Source: Devosia sp. (lineage in GTDB: Bacteria; Pseudomonadota; Alphaproteobacteria; Rhizobiales; Devosiaceae). From it: a stretch of 14,023 nt of DNA. The position numbers were made by a program, and so were the translations under genes. The notes below the pieces were generated by a model. It was not told where the DNA came from. It was given only the letters and a program-made list of their open reading frames with translations, and ran no database searches. Positions 5,269 through 12,649 of the stretch are shown here, in pieces (the first letter of the stretch is position 1; each line of letters begins with the position of its first letter). The DNA lies in contig JAQGKG010000423.1 of the NCBI GenBank assembly GCA_028290245.1, positions 1 to 14,023 of the forward strand, given 5' to 3'.

Positions 5269-6891
5269 TTGAACGATTTCATTTCCCTCGGTCTTCCCGA
5301 AATCCTGACCGACAGCCTGACGGCGCATGGTTTTACCGTGCCGACCAAGATCCAGGAACTGGCGATTCCCAAGCTGCTCGAAGGTCGCGACGTGATGGGC
5401 ATTGCCCAGACCGGCTCCGGCAAGACCGCCGCATTCGGCCTGCCGATCCTGGCCGGCATCCTGACCCTGACCGGTCGTCCGAAGCCGCTGACCACCCGCG
5501 CGCTGATCCTGGCGCCGACGCGTGAACTGGCCGTGCAGATCGACGAAAGCATCCGCAAGTTTGCCGGCACCAAGATGAAGCTCGACACCGTGCTGCTGCT
5601 CGGCGGCGTGTCGCGCTACCATCAGGTCAAGCGCCTGGAACGCGGCGTCGACATCGTCGTCGCCACCCCGGGCCGCCTCAAGGACCTGATGGACGACGGC
5701 AAGATCAAGCTCGGCGAGACCCGCTGGCTGGTGCTCGACGAAGCCGACCGCATGCTCGACATGGGCTTTATTGCCCCGGTCCGCGCCGTGGTTAAGGCTA
5801 TCGGCATTAAGCGCCACACCATGATGTTCTCGGCTACCATGGCCCCCGAAGTTGCCGAGCTGGCGAAGAGCCTGCTGCAGGAGCCAGTGCGCGTCGATGC
5901 GTCGGTTGCCGGCTCCACCGTCGTCAAGATCGACCAGCGCGTGATCCTTTCCGGCGCCAAGGCCAAGCGCGGCGTGCTCAACGAGCTGCTGCTCAGCGAG
6001 ACCGAAAACATGGAACGCGTGATCATTTTCGCGCGCACCAAGCATGGCGCCGATCGCGTTGCCAAGAACCTCGAGATCGACGGTCACAAGGCTGCGGCCA
6101 TCCATGGCAACAAGAGCCAGAACGCCCGCCAGGCAGCCCTCAAGGGTTTTGCCAGCGGTGACGTTCGCATCCTGGTTGCTACCGATATCGCGGCCCGCGG
6201 CATCGACGTGCCCGGCATTACCCATGTGGTGAACTACGAACTGCCGGACGATCCGGAAAACTATGTGCACCGTATTGGCCGGACCGGTCGCAACGGTGCC
6301 TCGGGCATTGCCATCACCCTGTGTGACGGCACCGAGCGCGGCAAGCTGCGCGATGTCGAGCGCCTGATCCGCCGCACGCTGCCCTATACCGGCGACTTGC
6401 ATATGGCCAATGACACCGGCGTGGTTGAAGCACCGCGTTCAGCCTACAAGAAGCCAAGCGGCGGGCGTCCTGCCGCAGGTGCTCGCAATGGCAAGGGCCC
6501 GCGCGCTCCGCAGGCCGATCGTCGTTCGCCGGCCGAGCGTCGTCCGTTCGCCGAATTCTCCAAGGAAACCGGTGGCAGAAGCCAGCCGCATCACCAGCCT
6601 TCGGACACCCCGCGTGGCCGTCCGGCCAGCGATGCGCCGCGTGCTGCCCGTCCCGATAGTGCGCCGCGCACTCGTCCGGAAAGTGCACCGCGCACGCGTC
6701 CGGATGCTGCAGCGCGCACCCGTCCGGTCGACGGCGCAGCGCCGGCTCGTGGCGTCCGTCGCGACATGGAAACCGGCAAGCCGATGGCTGCAAAGCCTGC
6801 TGCTGCAAAGCAGCGCTGGGGCAAGACCCAGAAGGACGCCGTGCGTAGCGCCGGCCGCTCCAATGTCGATCGCCAGCGCGGTCGTGCATAG
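5269..6891 (+). CDS. DEAD-box ATP-dependent RNA helicase, RhlE-like
   Basis: The protein has both RecA-like domains with every core motif: a Q motif with PTKIQ around residue 29, AQTGSGKT (46-53), PTRELA (83-88), TPGRL (133-137), DEAD (157-160), SAT (188-190), ATDIAARGID (304-313) and HRIGRTGRNG (334-343). It unwinds or remodels RNA in ribosome assembly and mRNA turnover, and such genes are often cold-induced. After about residue 400 follows a disordered, Arg/Pro/Ala-rich basic tail of ~140 residues with an RP(D/E)SAPRT repeat, suited to non-specific RNA binding. I start it at TTG 5269 (540 residues), which puts NDFISLGLPEIL at the N-terminus as in relatives. GTG 5047 in the same frame would add 74 residues without family resemblance, across predicted leader hairpins. 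A strong terminator follows. Confidence 0.92.
   Translation: MNDFISLGLPEILTDSLTAHGFTVPTKIQELAIPKLLEGRDVMGIAQTGSGKTAAFGLPILAGILTLTGRPKPLTTRALILAPTRELAVQIDESIRKFAGTKMKLDTVLLLGGVSRYHQVKRLERGVDIVVATPGRLKDLMDDGKIKLGETRWLVLDEADRMLDMGFIAPVRAVVKAIGIKRHTMMFSATMAPEVAELAKSLLQEPVRVDASVAGSTVVKIDQRVILSGAKAKRGVLNELLLSETENMERVIIFARTKHGADRVAKNLEIDGHKAAAIHGNKSQNARQAALKGFASGDVRILVATDIAARGIDVPGITHVVNYELPDDPENYVHRIGRTGRNGASGIAITLCDGTERGKLRDVERLIRRTLPYTGDLHMANDTGVVEAPRSAYKKPSGGRPAAGARNGKGPRAPQADRRSPAERRPFAEFSKETGGRSQPHHQPSDTPRGRPASDAPRAARPDSAPRTRPESAPRTRPDAAARTRPVDGAAPARGVRRDMETGKPMAAKPAAAKQRWGKTQKDAVRSAGRSNVDRQRGRA
6649..6720 (+). repeat. Three 24-bp tandem coding repeats in the helicase tail
   Basis: Units 6649-6672, 6673-6696 and 6697-6720 encode RPDSAPRT, RPESAPRT and RPDAAART. 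Each begins CGTCC and ends in an Arg-Thr pair. They lie in the basic disordered C-terminus, and copy number could vary between strains. Confidence 0.8.
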
Positions 6892-6922
6892 AGGCGTCAG
6901 CCTCAGCGGAATCGGATAAGAC

Positions 6923-6953
6923 AAGGGCGGCCCCAGTGGCCGCCCTTTTTGTT
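6923..6953 (+). terminator. Intrinsic terminator after the helicase gene
   Basis: Arms AAGGGCGGCC (6923-6932) and GGCCGCCCTT (6938-6947) pair perfectly around a CCAGT loop and run into TTTTTGTTT. It begins 31 bases after the helicase stop and ends just before the ribosome site of the next gene. Confidence 0.92.
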
Positions 6954-6965
6954 TGGAGTTTTGCC

Positions 6966-7859
6966 ATGACGAGCATCGCAGTTATCGGACCCGGTGCGAT
7001 CGGCGGGACGGTCGCAGCCTGGCTGGCCCAGGACGCGACGCTGGATGTGATGGTTTGCGCGCGGACGCCGTTTGATGACCTGCGGATCGAGACGCCGAAC
7101 GGGGTAATCACGGCAAAGCCTGAAGTGCTGTTGGACCCAGCTAAGGCCAAAGTGGTTGATTGGGTGTTGGTGACGACCAAAACCTACGACGTTGATTCCA
7201 CGAAACCGTGGCTGGACCGCCTGGTTGGCGGGAAGACGCGCGTTGCTATTGTCCAGAACGGGGTTGAGCAGGTTCGGCTATTCCAGCATCTGGTGCCCGC
7301 AGAGCGACTGCTTCCAGTGGTGATCAACTTGCCAGCGGTGCGGACGTCGCCGGGGCGGATCGCCTATGGGCGGAGGGGTGTCATCGCGGTGCCCGCCGGA
7401 CCCGATGGTGAGGATTTCGTGGCGTTGTTTGCCAAGACCGAGATCGCGGCGGCGGCCTATGCCGATTTCGTGTCACAGGCCTGGATCAAGCTGTGCGGAA
7501 ATTGCATTTCGGTAGTGCCGGCGCTGACCTTGCGCGCCACCGGGCCGGTGTGGAGCGAAGACCTCGAAGCCATCGTCCGTGGGTTGGTGGAAGAATGCGC
7601 AGCGGTGGGCCGGGCCGAAGGGGCGGTCATATCCCAGGCTGTAGTCGAGGACGCCGTGAACAACTCACGCAACATGGCTGAAGGCTCAAAGGGCGGCTCG
7701 CTGCATGCGGATCGGCTGGCCGGCAATCGGATGGAAGTCGATGCGCGTAATGGCGTAATTGTGCGGCTTGGGGAGAAACTTGGAATCCCGACGCCGATGA
7801 ACAGAGTGCTGGTGACGCTACTCGCGGCATCGGGGAGCCCGTGGGTCGCCGGAAGCTAA
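6966..7859 (+). CDS. Ketopantoate reductase (PanE/ApbA)-family oxidoreductase
   Basis: A 297-residue soluble protein with an N-terminal Rossmann NADP-binding motif GPGAIGG (8-14). It also has the TKTYD segment with Lys72, QNGVEQ (97-102), and the WIKLCGN helix (173-179) holding the expected catalytic Lys175 and Asn179. Near the C-terminus comes the substrate-side segment HADRLAGNRMEVDARNG. The family reduces 2-dehydropantoate to pantoate for coenzyme A, but genomes often hold several paralogues with other 2-oxo substrates. No pantothenate gene is nearby, so the substrate is open. The ATG at 6966 has GGAG seven bases upstream; an upstream in-frame ATG at 6936 falls inside the terminator and is rejected. 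It is monocistronic and convergent with otsA. Confidence 0.85.
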   Translation: MTSIAVIGPGAIGGTVAAWLAQDATLDVMVCARTPFDDLRIETPNGVITAKPEVLLDPAKAKVVDWVLVTTKTYDVDSTKPWLDRLVGGKTRVAIVQNGVEQVRLFQHLVPAERLLPVVINLPAVRTSPGRIAYGRRGVIAVPAGPDGEDFVALFAKTEIAAAAYADFVSQAWIKLCGNCISVVPALTLRATGPVWSEDLEAIVRGLVEECAAVGRAEGAVISQAVVEDAVNNSRNMAEGSKGGSLHADRLAGNRMEVDARNGVIVRLGEKLGIPTPMNRVLVTLLAASGSPWVAGS

Positions 7860-7876
7860 GTGGCTTCCTAAGCCAC
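7851..7876. terminator. Overlapping hairpins at the convergent 3' ends of the PanE-family gene and otsA
   Basis: Two perfect inverted repeats share bases: GGAAGC/GCTTCC (7851-7856 with 7863-7868) and GTGGCTT/AAGCCAC (7860-7866 with 7870-7876). They cover both stop codons, whose genes end only 8 bases apart. There is no T-run, so efficiency is uncertain. They can form in RNA from either strand and are mutually exclusive. Confidence 0.5.
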
Positions 7877-9280
7877 CGACGCTAGATAGAGGATGTCGCG
7901 CTGGCTCGATCCGTCTGGAGAGGCTGGCACCAGGCGGTCAAGATAGCTTTTGCTCCAGTTGTCGACGCTGTGTTTGCGGGCGGCGGCCATCAGGGTGGTC
8001 CAGCGAGCTTTCCGTTCGTCGAGGGGCATGTCGAGGGCCATGCGCAGGGCTTCGGCGGTTTCGTCGGTGTCGAAGGGATTGACCAGGATGGCGTCTTCGA
8101 AGATTTCGGCGGCGCCGGCAAAGCGGGACAGGACTAGTACGCCAGGGTCCTGCGGGTCCTGCGAGCCGACATATTCGTGGGCCACGAGGTTCATGCCATC
8201 GCGCAGTGGCGTGACGAGGCCGACGCGGGCGAGGCGATAAAGGCCGGCTAGGCTGGGCTGTCCGTAGGCGCGTTTTACGTAGGTCAGCGGCGACCAGTCG
8301 GGCTCGGCAAAGCGGCCCATGACGCGGCCGCACATAGCGTCGAGCGTGTCGCTGGTTTCCTGATATTCCTTGATGCTGTCGCGCGATGGCGGCGCTATCT
8401 GCAGCAGATGAACGAGACGGCGGAAGCGGGCGTTGTTGGCCAGCAGTTTATCATAGGCTTCGACGCGCTGCGGCAGGCCCTTGGAATAGTCCAACCGATC
8501 GACGCCTAGGATCAGGTCCTGATCGCCCATGGCACGCTCCATGCGCTTGAGCATCTTGTTGGCGGCGGAGCTGACGGCGAGTTTGGCGAAGGCGTCGGGG
8601 TCGGAGCCAATCGGGAAGGCGGCGACTTCGGTGCGGCCAAAATCGACCGACTCGAGCGGCGAACCGGACAGTGTCGACGGTGTCTGATGCTCGGCAAATT
8701 CGGTGAAGGCGGTGACGTCCCTATTGGCCTGCATGCCCACCAGGTCGTAGCGCGACAGGTCGCGCATCAGTTCGCCGTGGTGGGGTATGGCGTAAAGTGC
8801 GTCCACGGTTGGGAAGGGGATGTGCAGGTAGAAGCCGATGCGATTGCGTACGCCGAGATTGCGCAGCTCGCTGGCGAGCGGGATCAGGTGGTAGTCATGC
8901 ACCCAGATGACGTCGTCGGGCTTGAGCAGCGGTAACAGGGCATGGGCGAACTGTGCGTTGACGCGGCGATAGCCTTCGTACCAATGCGCCTCGATGGTGG
9001 CGAGGTCGAGCCGTAGGTGGAAGCTGGGCCAGAGGATAGAATTGGAAAAGCCGGCGTAATAGTCGTGATGGTCGTCGCGATTGAGATCGACCTGGGCCAC
9101 CGTGAGGCCATCGATGTCTTCGAAACGCGCTTCGGTGGAGGGCGTCTCAACCAGCTTGCCGGACCAGCCGAACCAGAAGCCCTCGCGCTCGGCGAGGGTT
9201 TTGCGCAAGGCTACCGCCAAGCCGCCCGCCGCCGGGCCTTTGCCCGGCGTGCGGTTCGATACAACGATGATACGGCTCAT
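7868..9280 (-). CDS. otsA: Trehalose-6-phosphate synthase (UDP-glucose type, GT20)
   Basis: The 470-residue cytoplasmic enzyme joins glucose from UDP-glucose to glucose-6-phosphate, the first step of OtsA-OtsB trehalose synthesis. GT20 motifs are clear: the N-terminal VVSNRTPGKGPAAGGLA loop (6-22) with Arg10 and the Gly pair, YYAGFSNSILWPSFHLR (74-90), HDYHLIPLASELR (128-140), GVDRLDYSKGLPQR with the expected Arg and Lys for donor phosphates, and the C-terminal TPLRDGMNLVAHEY and LSRFAGAAEIF segments. Length matches bacterial OtsA. It lies 22 bases behind otsB in the same orientation and is probably cotranscribed. GGGG eight bases before the ATG can serve as ribosome site. Trehalose would serve against osmotic, drying or general stress. 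Confidence 0.97.
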   Translation of the reverse strand: MSRIIVVSNRTPGKGPAAGGLAVALRKTLAEREGFWFGWSGKLVETPSTEARFEDIDGLTVAQVDLNRDDHHDYYAGFSNSILWPSFHLRLDLATIEAHWYEGYRRVNAQFAHALLPLLKPDDVIWVHDYHLIPLASELRNLGVRNRIGFYLHIPFPTVDALYAIPHHGELMRDLSRYDLVGMQANRDVTAFTEFAEHQTPSTLSGSPLESVDFGRTEVAAFPIGSDPDAFAKLAVSSAANKMLKRMERAMGDQDLILGVDRLDYSKGLPQRVEAYDKLLANNARFRRLVHLLQIAPPSRDSIKEYQETSDTLDAMCGRVMGRFAEPDWSPLTYVKRAYGQPSLAGLYRLARVGLVTPLRDGMNLVAHEYVGSQDPQDPGVLVLSRFAGAAEIFEDAILVNPFDTDETAEALRMALDMPLDERKARWTTLMAAARKHSVDNWSKSYLDRLVPASPDGSSQRDILYLASVA

Positions 9281-9302
9281 GAGCGCCCCCGTTCGGTCAG
9301 TC

Positions 9303-10079
9303 TCAATGCGTTATTGCTGCGGCGTCGCGATCACGTGCCACGATATCGCCCAGGCCGCGGATCAGCGCGTGGACCGAGGCGACGTTTGGAATGCGCATGC
9401 GGGCGGCGGTTTCGCCATTGCCCAGCTTGATGCCGACGCCGCCCAAATCCTGAGCTGCGATGAAGGCATCTTCGTCGGTGGTGTCATCGCCGATAAAGAT
9501 TGGCGTGCGACCGAGGAAGGGTTCTTCGCGCATGAAAGCGCGCAGCGCCTCGCCCTTGCTGGCGGCGCGAGGGCGGGCTTCTAACACCATTTTGCCGGGG
9601 ACCAGGGTGAAGTCGGGCACGTTGTGGACAGCATCTTCCATCGCGATTCGAACGGCGTCTTCGAGTTCGGGTGCCTGGCGATAGTGCAGGGCGACGGCGC
9701 CTTCCTTGGGCTCGAGGATGAGGCTGGGATTTTCATCGACCAGGGACTGCAGCGCCTGGGCGATCTGTTCAGCGCCGAGCACTGCGGCGGGGTCGACGGT
9801 TTCGACGAAGCCGTCGGCGCGGCGGCGCTGGGTGCCGTGGGCGCCGGCGATTGGCAGGTGCAATGGCGCTAAGTACTTGTCGATATCGGAAATTTCGCGA
9901 CCAGTGAGCACAGCGAATGCGCTGTCGAGTTCGGTAACAGCGCGCTGAATCTGGTCGGCAAGGGTGTCGTCTACCTGGATTGCATCAGGCGTATCGGCCA
10001 GCTCGACCAGCGTGCCATCGAAGTCTGTGAAGATGGCGAGCAGGGGAATGGCCGGGGCAACGGCGTCGATCTGGGACAT
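9303..10079 (-). CDS. otsB: Trehalose-6-phosphate phosphatase (HAD family)
   Basis: The 258-residue HAD phosphatase converts trehalose-6-phosphate to trehalose. Seen in order are motif I TDFDGTLVE with nucleophile Asp19 and Asp21, motif II in VLTGREISD (about 57-65), the AHGTQRR segment (80-86), SKGEAL with Lys175, and motif IV GDDTTDEDAF (197-206). The last segment is diagnostic of OtsB within HAD proteins. It is the first gene of an otsB-otsA operon. GGAAGG lies seven bases before the ATG, and an EcfG-like promoter stands about 35 bases upstream. Confidence 0.96.
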   Translation of the reverse strand: MSQIDAVAPAIPLLAIFTDFDGTLVELADTPDAIQVDDTLADQIQRAVTELDSAFAVLTGREISDIDKYLAPLHLPIAGAHGTQRRRADGFVETVDPAAVLGAEQIAQALQSLVDENPSLILEPKEGAVALHYRQAPELEDAVRIAMEDAVHNVPDFTLVPGKMVLEARPRAASKGEALRAFMREEPFLGRTPIFIGDDTTDEDAFIAAQDLGGVGIKLGNGETAARMRIPNVASVHALIRGLGDIVARDRDAAAITH

Positions 10080-10113
10080 AACTGAGCCTTCCGGGATTGG
10101 GAGTCAGTGTGTC

Positions 10114-10138
10114 AACGCACCGCGGCGGGAATGGTTCG
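10114..10138 (-). promoter_or_regulatory. Candidate EcfG-type general-stress promoter of otsBA
   Basis: On the minus strand, CGAAC (10138-10134), 16 bases, then CGTT (10117-10114). The alphaproteobacterial EcfG/RpoE2 consensus is GGAAC-N16/17-CGTT, so only the first base differs. The site lies about 35 bases upstream of otsB. Trehalose synthesis is a known target of this general stress response in rhizobia. Confidence 0.55.
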
Positions 10139-10237
10139 GCACTACATGGCTGTCATGCGGCATCAGCTATTCTGAACGGATTATGAATGCTGCATTGGTG
10201 CGCCATTCAACGCATCCGGACTAGATCAGGGCCAGCG

Positions 10238-11023
10238 TCACACATGTCCGGATTGAACAAGATGTCCCAGCTCATTCTCACCGCGCTCTTTGCTACCGCG
10301 CTGAGCTTTCTGACCTTCGCCGCTTCGTTTGCCGAAGTGCCGCGGAGCGAGTTCGCGCCGGTTATTGCCAGCCACGAGTAGCGGGTCAGGCGAGGGGGTG
10401 CCCTTGTCGCCTTTGCTGGACTGGTAGCTGCTGGACAGGTCACCATACATTGCATTGAGATCGTCGAAGCGCGCTAGCAAGATTTCCTTGTGGCTACGGT
10501 CGAGGGCGGCGATCATCTGGGCGAGGTTGTGGCTGGTCCAATATTGGTTGGTGCGGTTGTAGAGCGGGCGGTCGGCTGGGACTTCCGTGCGGTCGGGGTC
10601 GGGGACCGCATAGACGCCCTTGAGAATCTGGATGTCGTAAGGGATGGCGAAGCTGTCGCGGCTGTCCTGGTGGCTGAACAGATAGTAGAAATTGTCGAAG
10701 CCGGACCAAGTTATGCCCGAGAGGCAGAGCGAGCAGGGTTCGTGCGTGGCGAGGAAAATGCAGTCCTTGACCGCCGGGCGCTGGTCGGCGGGGATCTCGA
10801 AGAAGCGTTTGATGGCATGCATTTCGCCATGCCAGAGCGGATTTTCGATCTCGTTATTGGTCTCGGCGACTACGACCGACAGATCGGATTTGCGCAGGAT
10901 GGCGGCGCCGAACAGCTTGTTGCCGCGGGCCACGCCTTGGCGGGTTACCGGGGCAATGTTGTGCTCGATGACGTCGAGCATGCGTGAAATCAGGTCGGCG
11001 TTGTCCATGGTATTTCCAGTCAT
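10238..11023 (-). CDS. Nucleoside (guanine-type) deaminase of the CDA/TadA superfamily
   Basis: A 261-residue zinc deaminase. The signature lies at HGEMHAIKRFFE (65-76), supplying the His ligand and catalytic Glu67, and at EPCSLCLSG (95-103), supplying Cys97 and Cys100. As last gene of an operon with ureidoglycine and ureidoglycolate enzymes, it most likely deaminates a purine base, guanine to xanthine, feeding the pathway. Cytosine or adenosine-type substrates remain possible. The first position after the His is Gly where most relatives have Ala (HAE). From about residue 215 the sequence becomes basic and low in complexity (NNRRELAPRHFGKRSGEG and on), which looks like read-through rather than domain. 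The start overlaps the allA stop (ATGA, 11023-11020); Met6 at 11008 is an alternative. Confidence 0.85.
   Translation of the reverse strand: MTGNTMDNADLISRMLDVIEHNIAPVTRQGVARGNKLFGAAILRKSDLSVVVAETNNEIENPLWHGEMHAIKRFFEIPADQRPAVKDCIFLATHEPCSLCLSGITWSGFDNFYYLFSHQDSRDSFAIPYDIQILKGVYAVPDPDRTEVPADRPLYNRTNQYWTSHNLAQMIAALDRSHKEILLARFDDLNAMYGDLSSSYQSSKGDKGTPSPDPLLVAGNNRRELAPRHFGKRSGEGQKAQRGSKERGENELGHLVQSGHV
10262..10381 (+). CDS. Possible small secreted or membrane peptide, antisense to the deaminase tail
   Basis: This frame encodes 39 residues that look like a signal peptide or single helix (MSQLILTALFATALSFLTF, then AASFA and a short polar tail EVPRSEF...). It lies wholly within the opposite-strand deaminase gene and ends exactly where the conserved part of the deaminase seems to end. 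A CGGA stretch ten bases ahead is a weak ribosome site; ATG 10244 would add six residues. It resembles no family I recognise. It may be a real small protein, with the deaminase frame merely reading on through it, or it may be a chance open frame. Confidence 0.35.
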   Translation: MSQLILTALFATALSFLTFAASFAEVPRSEFAPVIASHE

Positions 11024-11508
11024 TCAACGATCGTCCAGGCCGCGTCGAAATGATGCTCTTCGAGATTGTTGCCGTCGCCGCCACGGTCGACGACGATGAA
11101 GTCGCTTTCGGCTTCGAGCGGGGTCAAAACGCCGTGCCAGGTGTTCATGGCGATGTTGACCCCCTGGCCGGGTGACGGGCGGAAGGCGCGGAGGCGGGTC
11201 GGGGTGCCGCTGTGGTCTTCGGCGACGATGACCAGCCAGGGATTTTGCGTGAGCGGGTAGAAGGCCTGGCTGCCGAGCGGGTGCCGTTCGACCAGCGTGA
11301 GGCTGAGCGGCAGGGTGTAGGGCTGGCCGCGGAAGATCGAGATCAGCGGGCGGGCATGGACGCCACCGAGCTCGACGCGGGCGAGGTCGTGGTAGCGCTC
11401 GGTCATGCCGGCATTGATCGGATAATGGTTGGCGCCAGCCAGTTCGATGACTTGCCCGAAGGGAGCAAAGGCCGACGCGGTTAGCGGCTCGATCAGGATG
11501 TTGGCCAT
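11020..11508 (-). CDS. allA: Ureidoglycolate lyase
   Basis: The 162-residue enzyme splits (S)-ureidoglycolate into glyoxylate and urea, the last ureide step. Family marks are SAFAPFGQVIE (11-21), the NAGMTERYHDLA stretch, LVERHPLGSQAFYPL in the middle, and NTWHGVLTPL followed by FIVVDRG near the end. Length is normal for AllA. I start at ATG 11508, two bases after the allE stop, because the 45 residues upstream in the frame lie inside allE and have no family match. The tight spacing to allE and the ATGA overlap with the deaminase show one operon. Confidence 0.94.
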   Translation of the reverse strand: MANILIEPLTASAFAPFGQVIELAGANHYPINAGMTERYHDLARVELGGVHARPLISIFRGQPYTLPLSLTLVERHPLGSQAFYPLTQNPWLVIVAEDHSGTPTRLRAFRPSPGQGVNIAMNTWHGVLTPLEAESDFIVVDRGGDGNNLEEHHFDAAWTIVE

Positions 11509-11510
11509 GG

Positions 11511-12332
11511 TCAGAACGGCAGCTTCATGTGGCGGTTGACGTCCTTGTAGAGCAGGTAGCGGAAGCGGTTGGGACCGGCGTAACAGGCCTGCGGGCAGAA
11601 GGAGCGCAGCCACATGAAATCGCCGGCTTCCACCTCGACCCAATCGCGATTGAGCCGGTAGACGGCCTTGCCTTCGAGCACGTAGAGGCCGTGCTCCATG
11701 ACGTGGGTTTCTTCGAAGGGGATAACCGCGCCGGGCTCCAGCGTGACGATATTGACGTGCATGTCGTGGCGCACATTGGCCGGATCGACGAAGCGCGTGG
11801 TGCCCCAGGTGTTCTTGGTGCCGGCCATCCAGATGATCGGTTCGTCCTGCTCGTTGGCGACGAAGGCCTCTGGCGGCTCGATGCCCTCGACAACCTCATA
11901 GCGCTTGCGCACCCAGTGGAAGCGGACCGGAACGGTGCCTTTGTGTAGGAAAGTCCACTGGCAGCCGGGGGGCAGGAAGGCATAGCCGCCGGGCTTGAGC
12001 AGGTGGCTCTTGCCCTCGATGGTGACGGTGGCCTGACCTTCGACAACGAACAGCACGCCTTCTGCGAGCGAATTGGGCTCGGGCTTGTCGCTGCCGCCGC
12101 CGGGCATCACTTCCATGATGTATTGCGAGAAGGTCTCGGAAAAGCCGGACAGAGGACGGGCGATGACCCAGCAGCGCTCGTCGCGCCAGTGGGGCAGGTA
12201 TGAGGTGACGATATCGGTCATCACGCCGCGCGGAATGAGCGCATAGGCCTCGGTGAACACGGCGCGGCCAGTGTGAAGCGCAGTCTGGGGCGGTAAGCCG
12301 CCGGCAGGCGAGGCGTAGGTGCTATCGGCCAT
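11511..12332 (-). CDS. allE: (S)-ureidoglycine aminohydrolase, bicupin
   Basis: The 273-residue double-cupin enzyme releases ammonia from (S)-ureidoglycine to give (S)-ureidoglycolate for AllA. The first cupin spans roughly 65-140 and the second 195-265. The second holds the manganese site EETHVMEHG, with E208, H210 and H214, plus Q248 in CPQACYAGP. This spacing (2, 4, 34) equals that of the ligands of E. coli AllE. Having AllE implies that allantoate is broken down by an amidohydrolase (AllC type) rather than only by allantoicase; that gene is outside the window. It is first in the allE-allA-deaminase operon. The ribosome site is weak and its AGGGA lies 13 bases from the ATG. Confidence 0.95.
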   Translation of the reverse strand: MADSTYASPAGGLPPQTALHTGRAVFTEAYALIPRGVMTDIVTSYLPHWRDERCWVIARPLSGFSETFSQYIMEVMPGGGSDKPEPNSLAEGVLFVVEGQATVTIEGKSHLLKPGGYAFLPPGCQWTFLHKGTVPVRFHWVRKRYEVVEGIEPPEAFVANEQDEPIIWMAGTKNTWGTTRFVDPANVRHDMHVNIVTLEPGAVIPFEETHVMEHGLYVLEGKAVYRLNRDWVEVEAGDFMWLRSFCPQACYAGPNRFRYLLYKDVNRHMKLPF

Positions 12333-12649
12333 CGGTTATTTTTAGTCCCTGACAATTGCGTGAATACTAGAACCAGAGGGGAGGGAAGGCCAAGCCCTAT
12401 CAGGGTGCCTGCAGAGCATAGCTGGTGTCTTCGAGCCGGATTATTGCAAAGCCGGTCCAAGGCTTGGGCGATTTGGAGATTTTTCGCCTAGTGGCTGTTC
12501 CAACCCGCGCACCCCGGCAAGAACGGTATGGTTTTTGTGCCGTCTTGCGGCTTTCCTTTCCATCGTTAAATAGCGATGCACGGCTGTTTAACGACCCCCT
12601 TGCCTCCGAGGAATCTGTGGACGCCGCTTGTTCCAGGAAAGCTCAATTC
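12333..12649. promoter_or_regulatory. Divergent intergenic region between allE and the nitroreductase gene, with operator-like repeats
   Basis: These 317 bases are open in one frame with the nitroreductase, but the extension shows no family resemblance. Two inverted repeats stand out. A perfect CGTTAAA/TTTAACG pair (12564-12570 with 12587-12593, 16-base centre) lies 57-86 bases before the nitroreductase ATG. An imperfect GCAAGA-A-CGG/CCG-TCTTGC pair (12517-12526 with 12540-12548) lies just upstream. These could be regulator sites for either gene. I could not assign promoters. Confidence 0.45.

Noticed and set aside
5098..6402. A 434-residue open frame on the minus strand, antisense to the helicase
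   Set aside because: The helicase frame has every family motif. The antisense translation is composition-biased (His/Ala/Gly/Asp-rich) with no recognisable domain, as expected from GC-rich codon bias.
6649..6720. Tandem repeats as a possible CRISPR or mobile element trace
   Set aside because: They are contiguous, in-frame codon repeats inside a disordered protein tail with no spacers, so they are coding repeats only.
6314..7180. A 288-residue minus-strand frame across the helicase tail, the terminator and the PanE-family start
   Set aside because: It runs through a strong intrinsic terminator and two real genes; Arg/Cys-rich composition points to a shadow of the repeat region.
11509..11643. 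A 45-residue upstream extension of AllA
   Set aside because: It lies inside the allE coding sequence in another frame; the AllA family begins at MANILIEPL.
12425..12649. A 75-residue N-terminal extension of the nitroreductase
   Set aside because: The extension lacks family likeness and crosses two inverted repeats. ATG 12650 has a ribosome site and gives the normal length.
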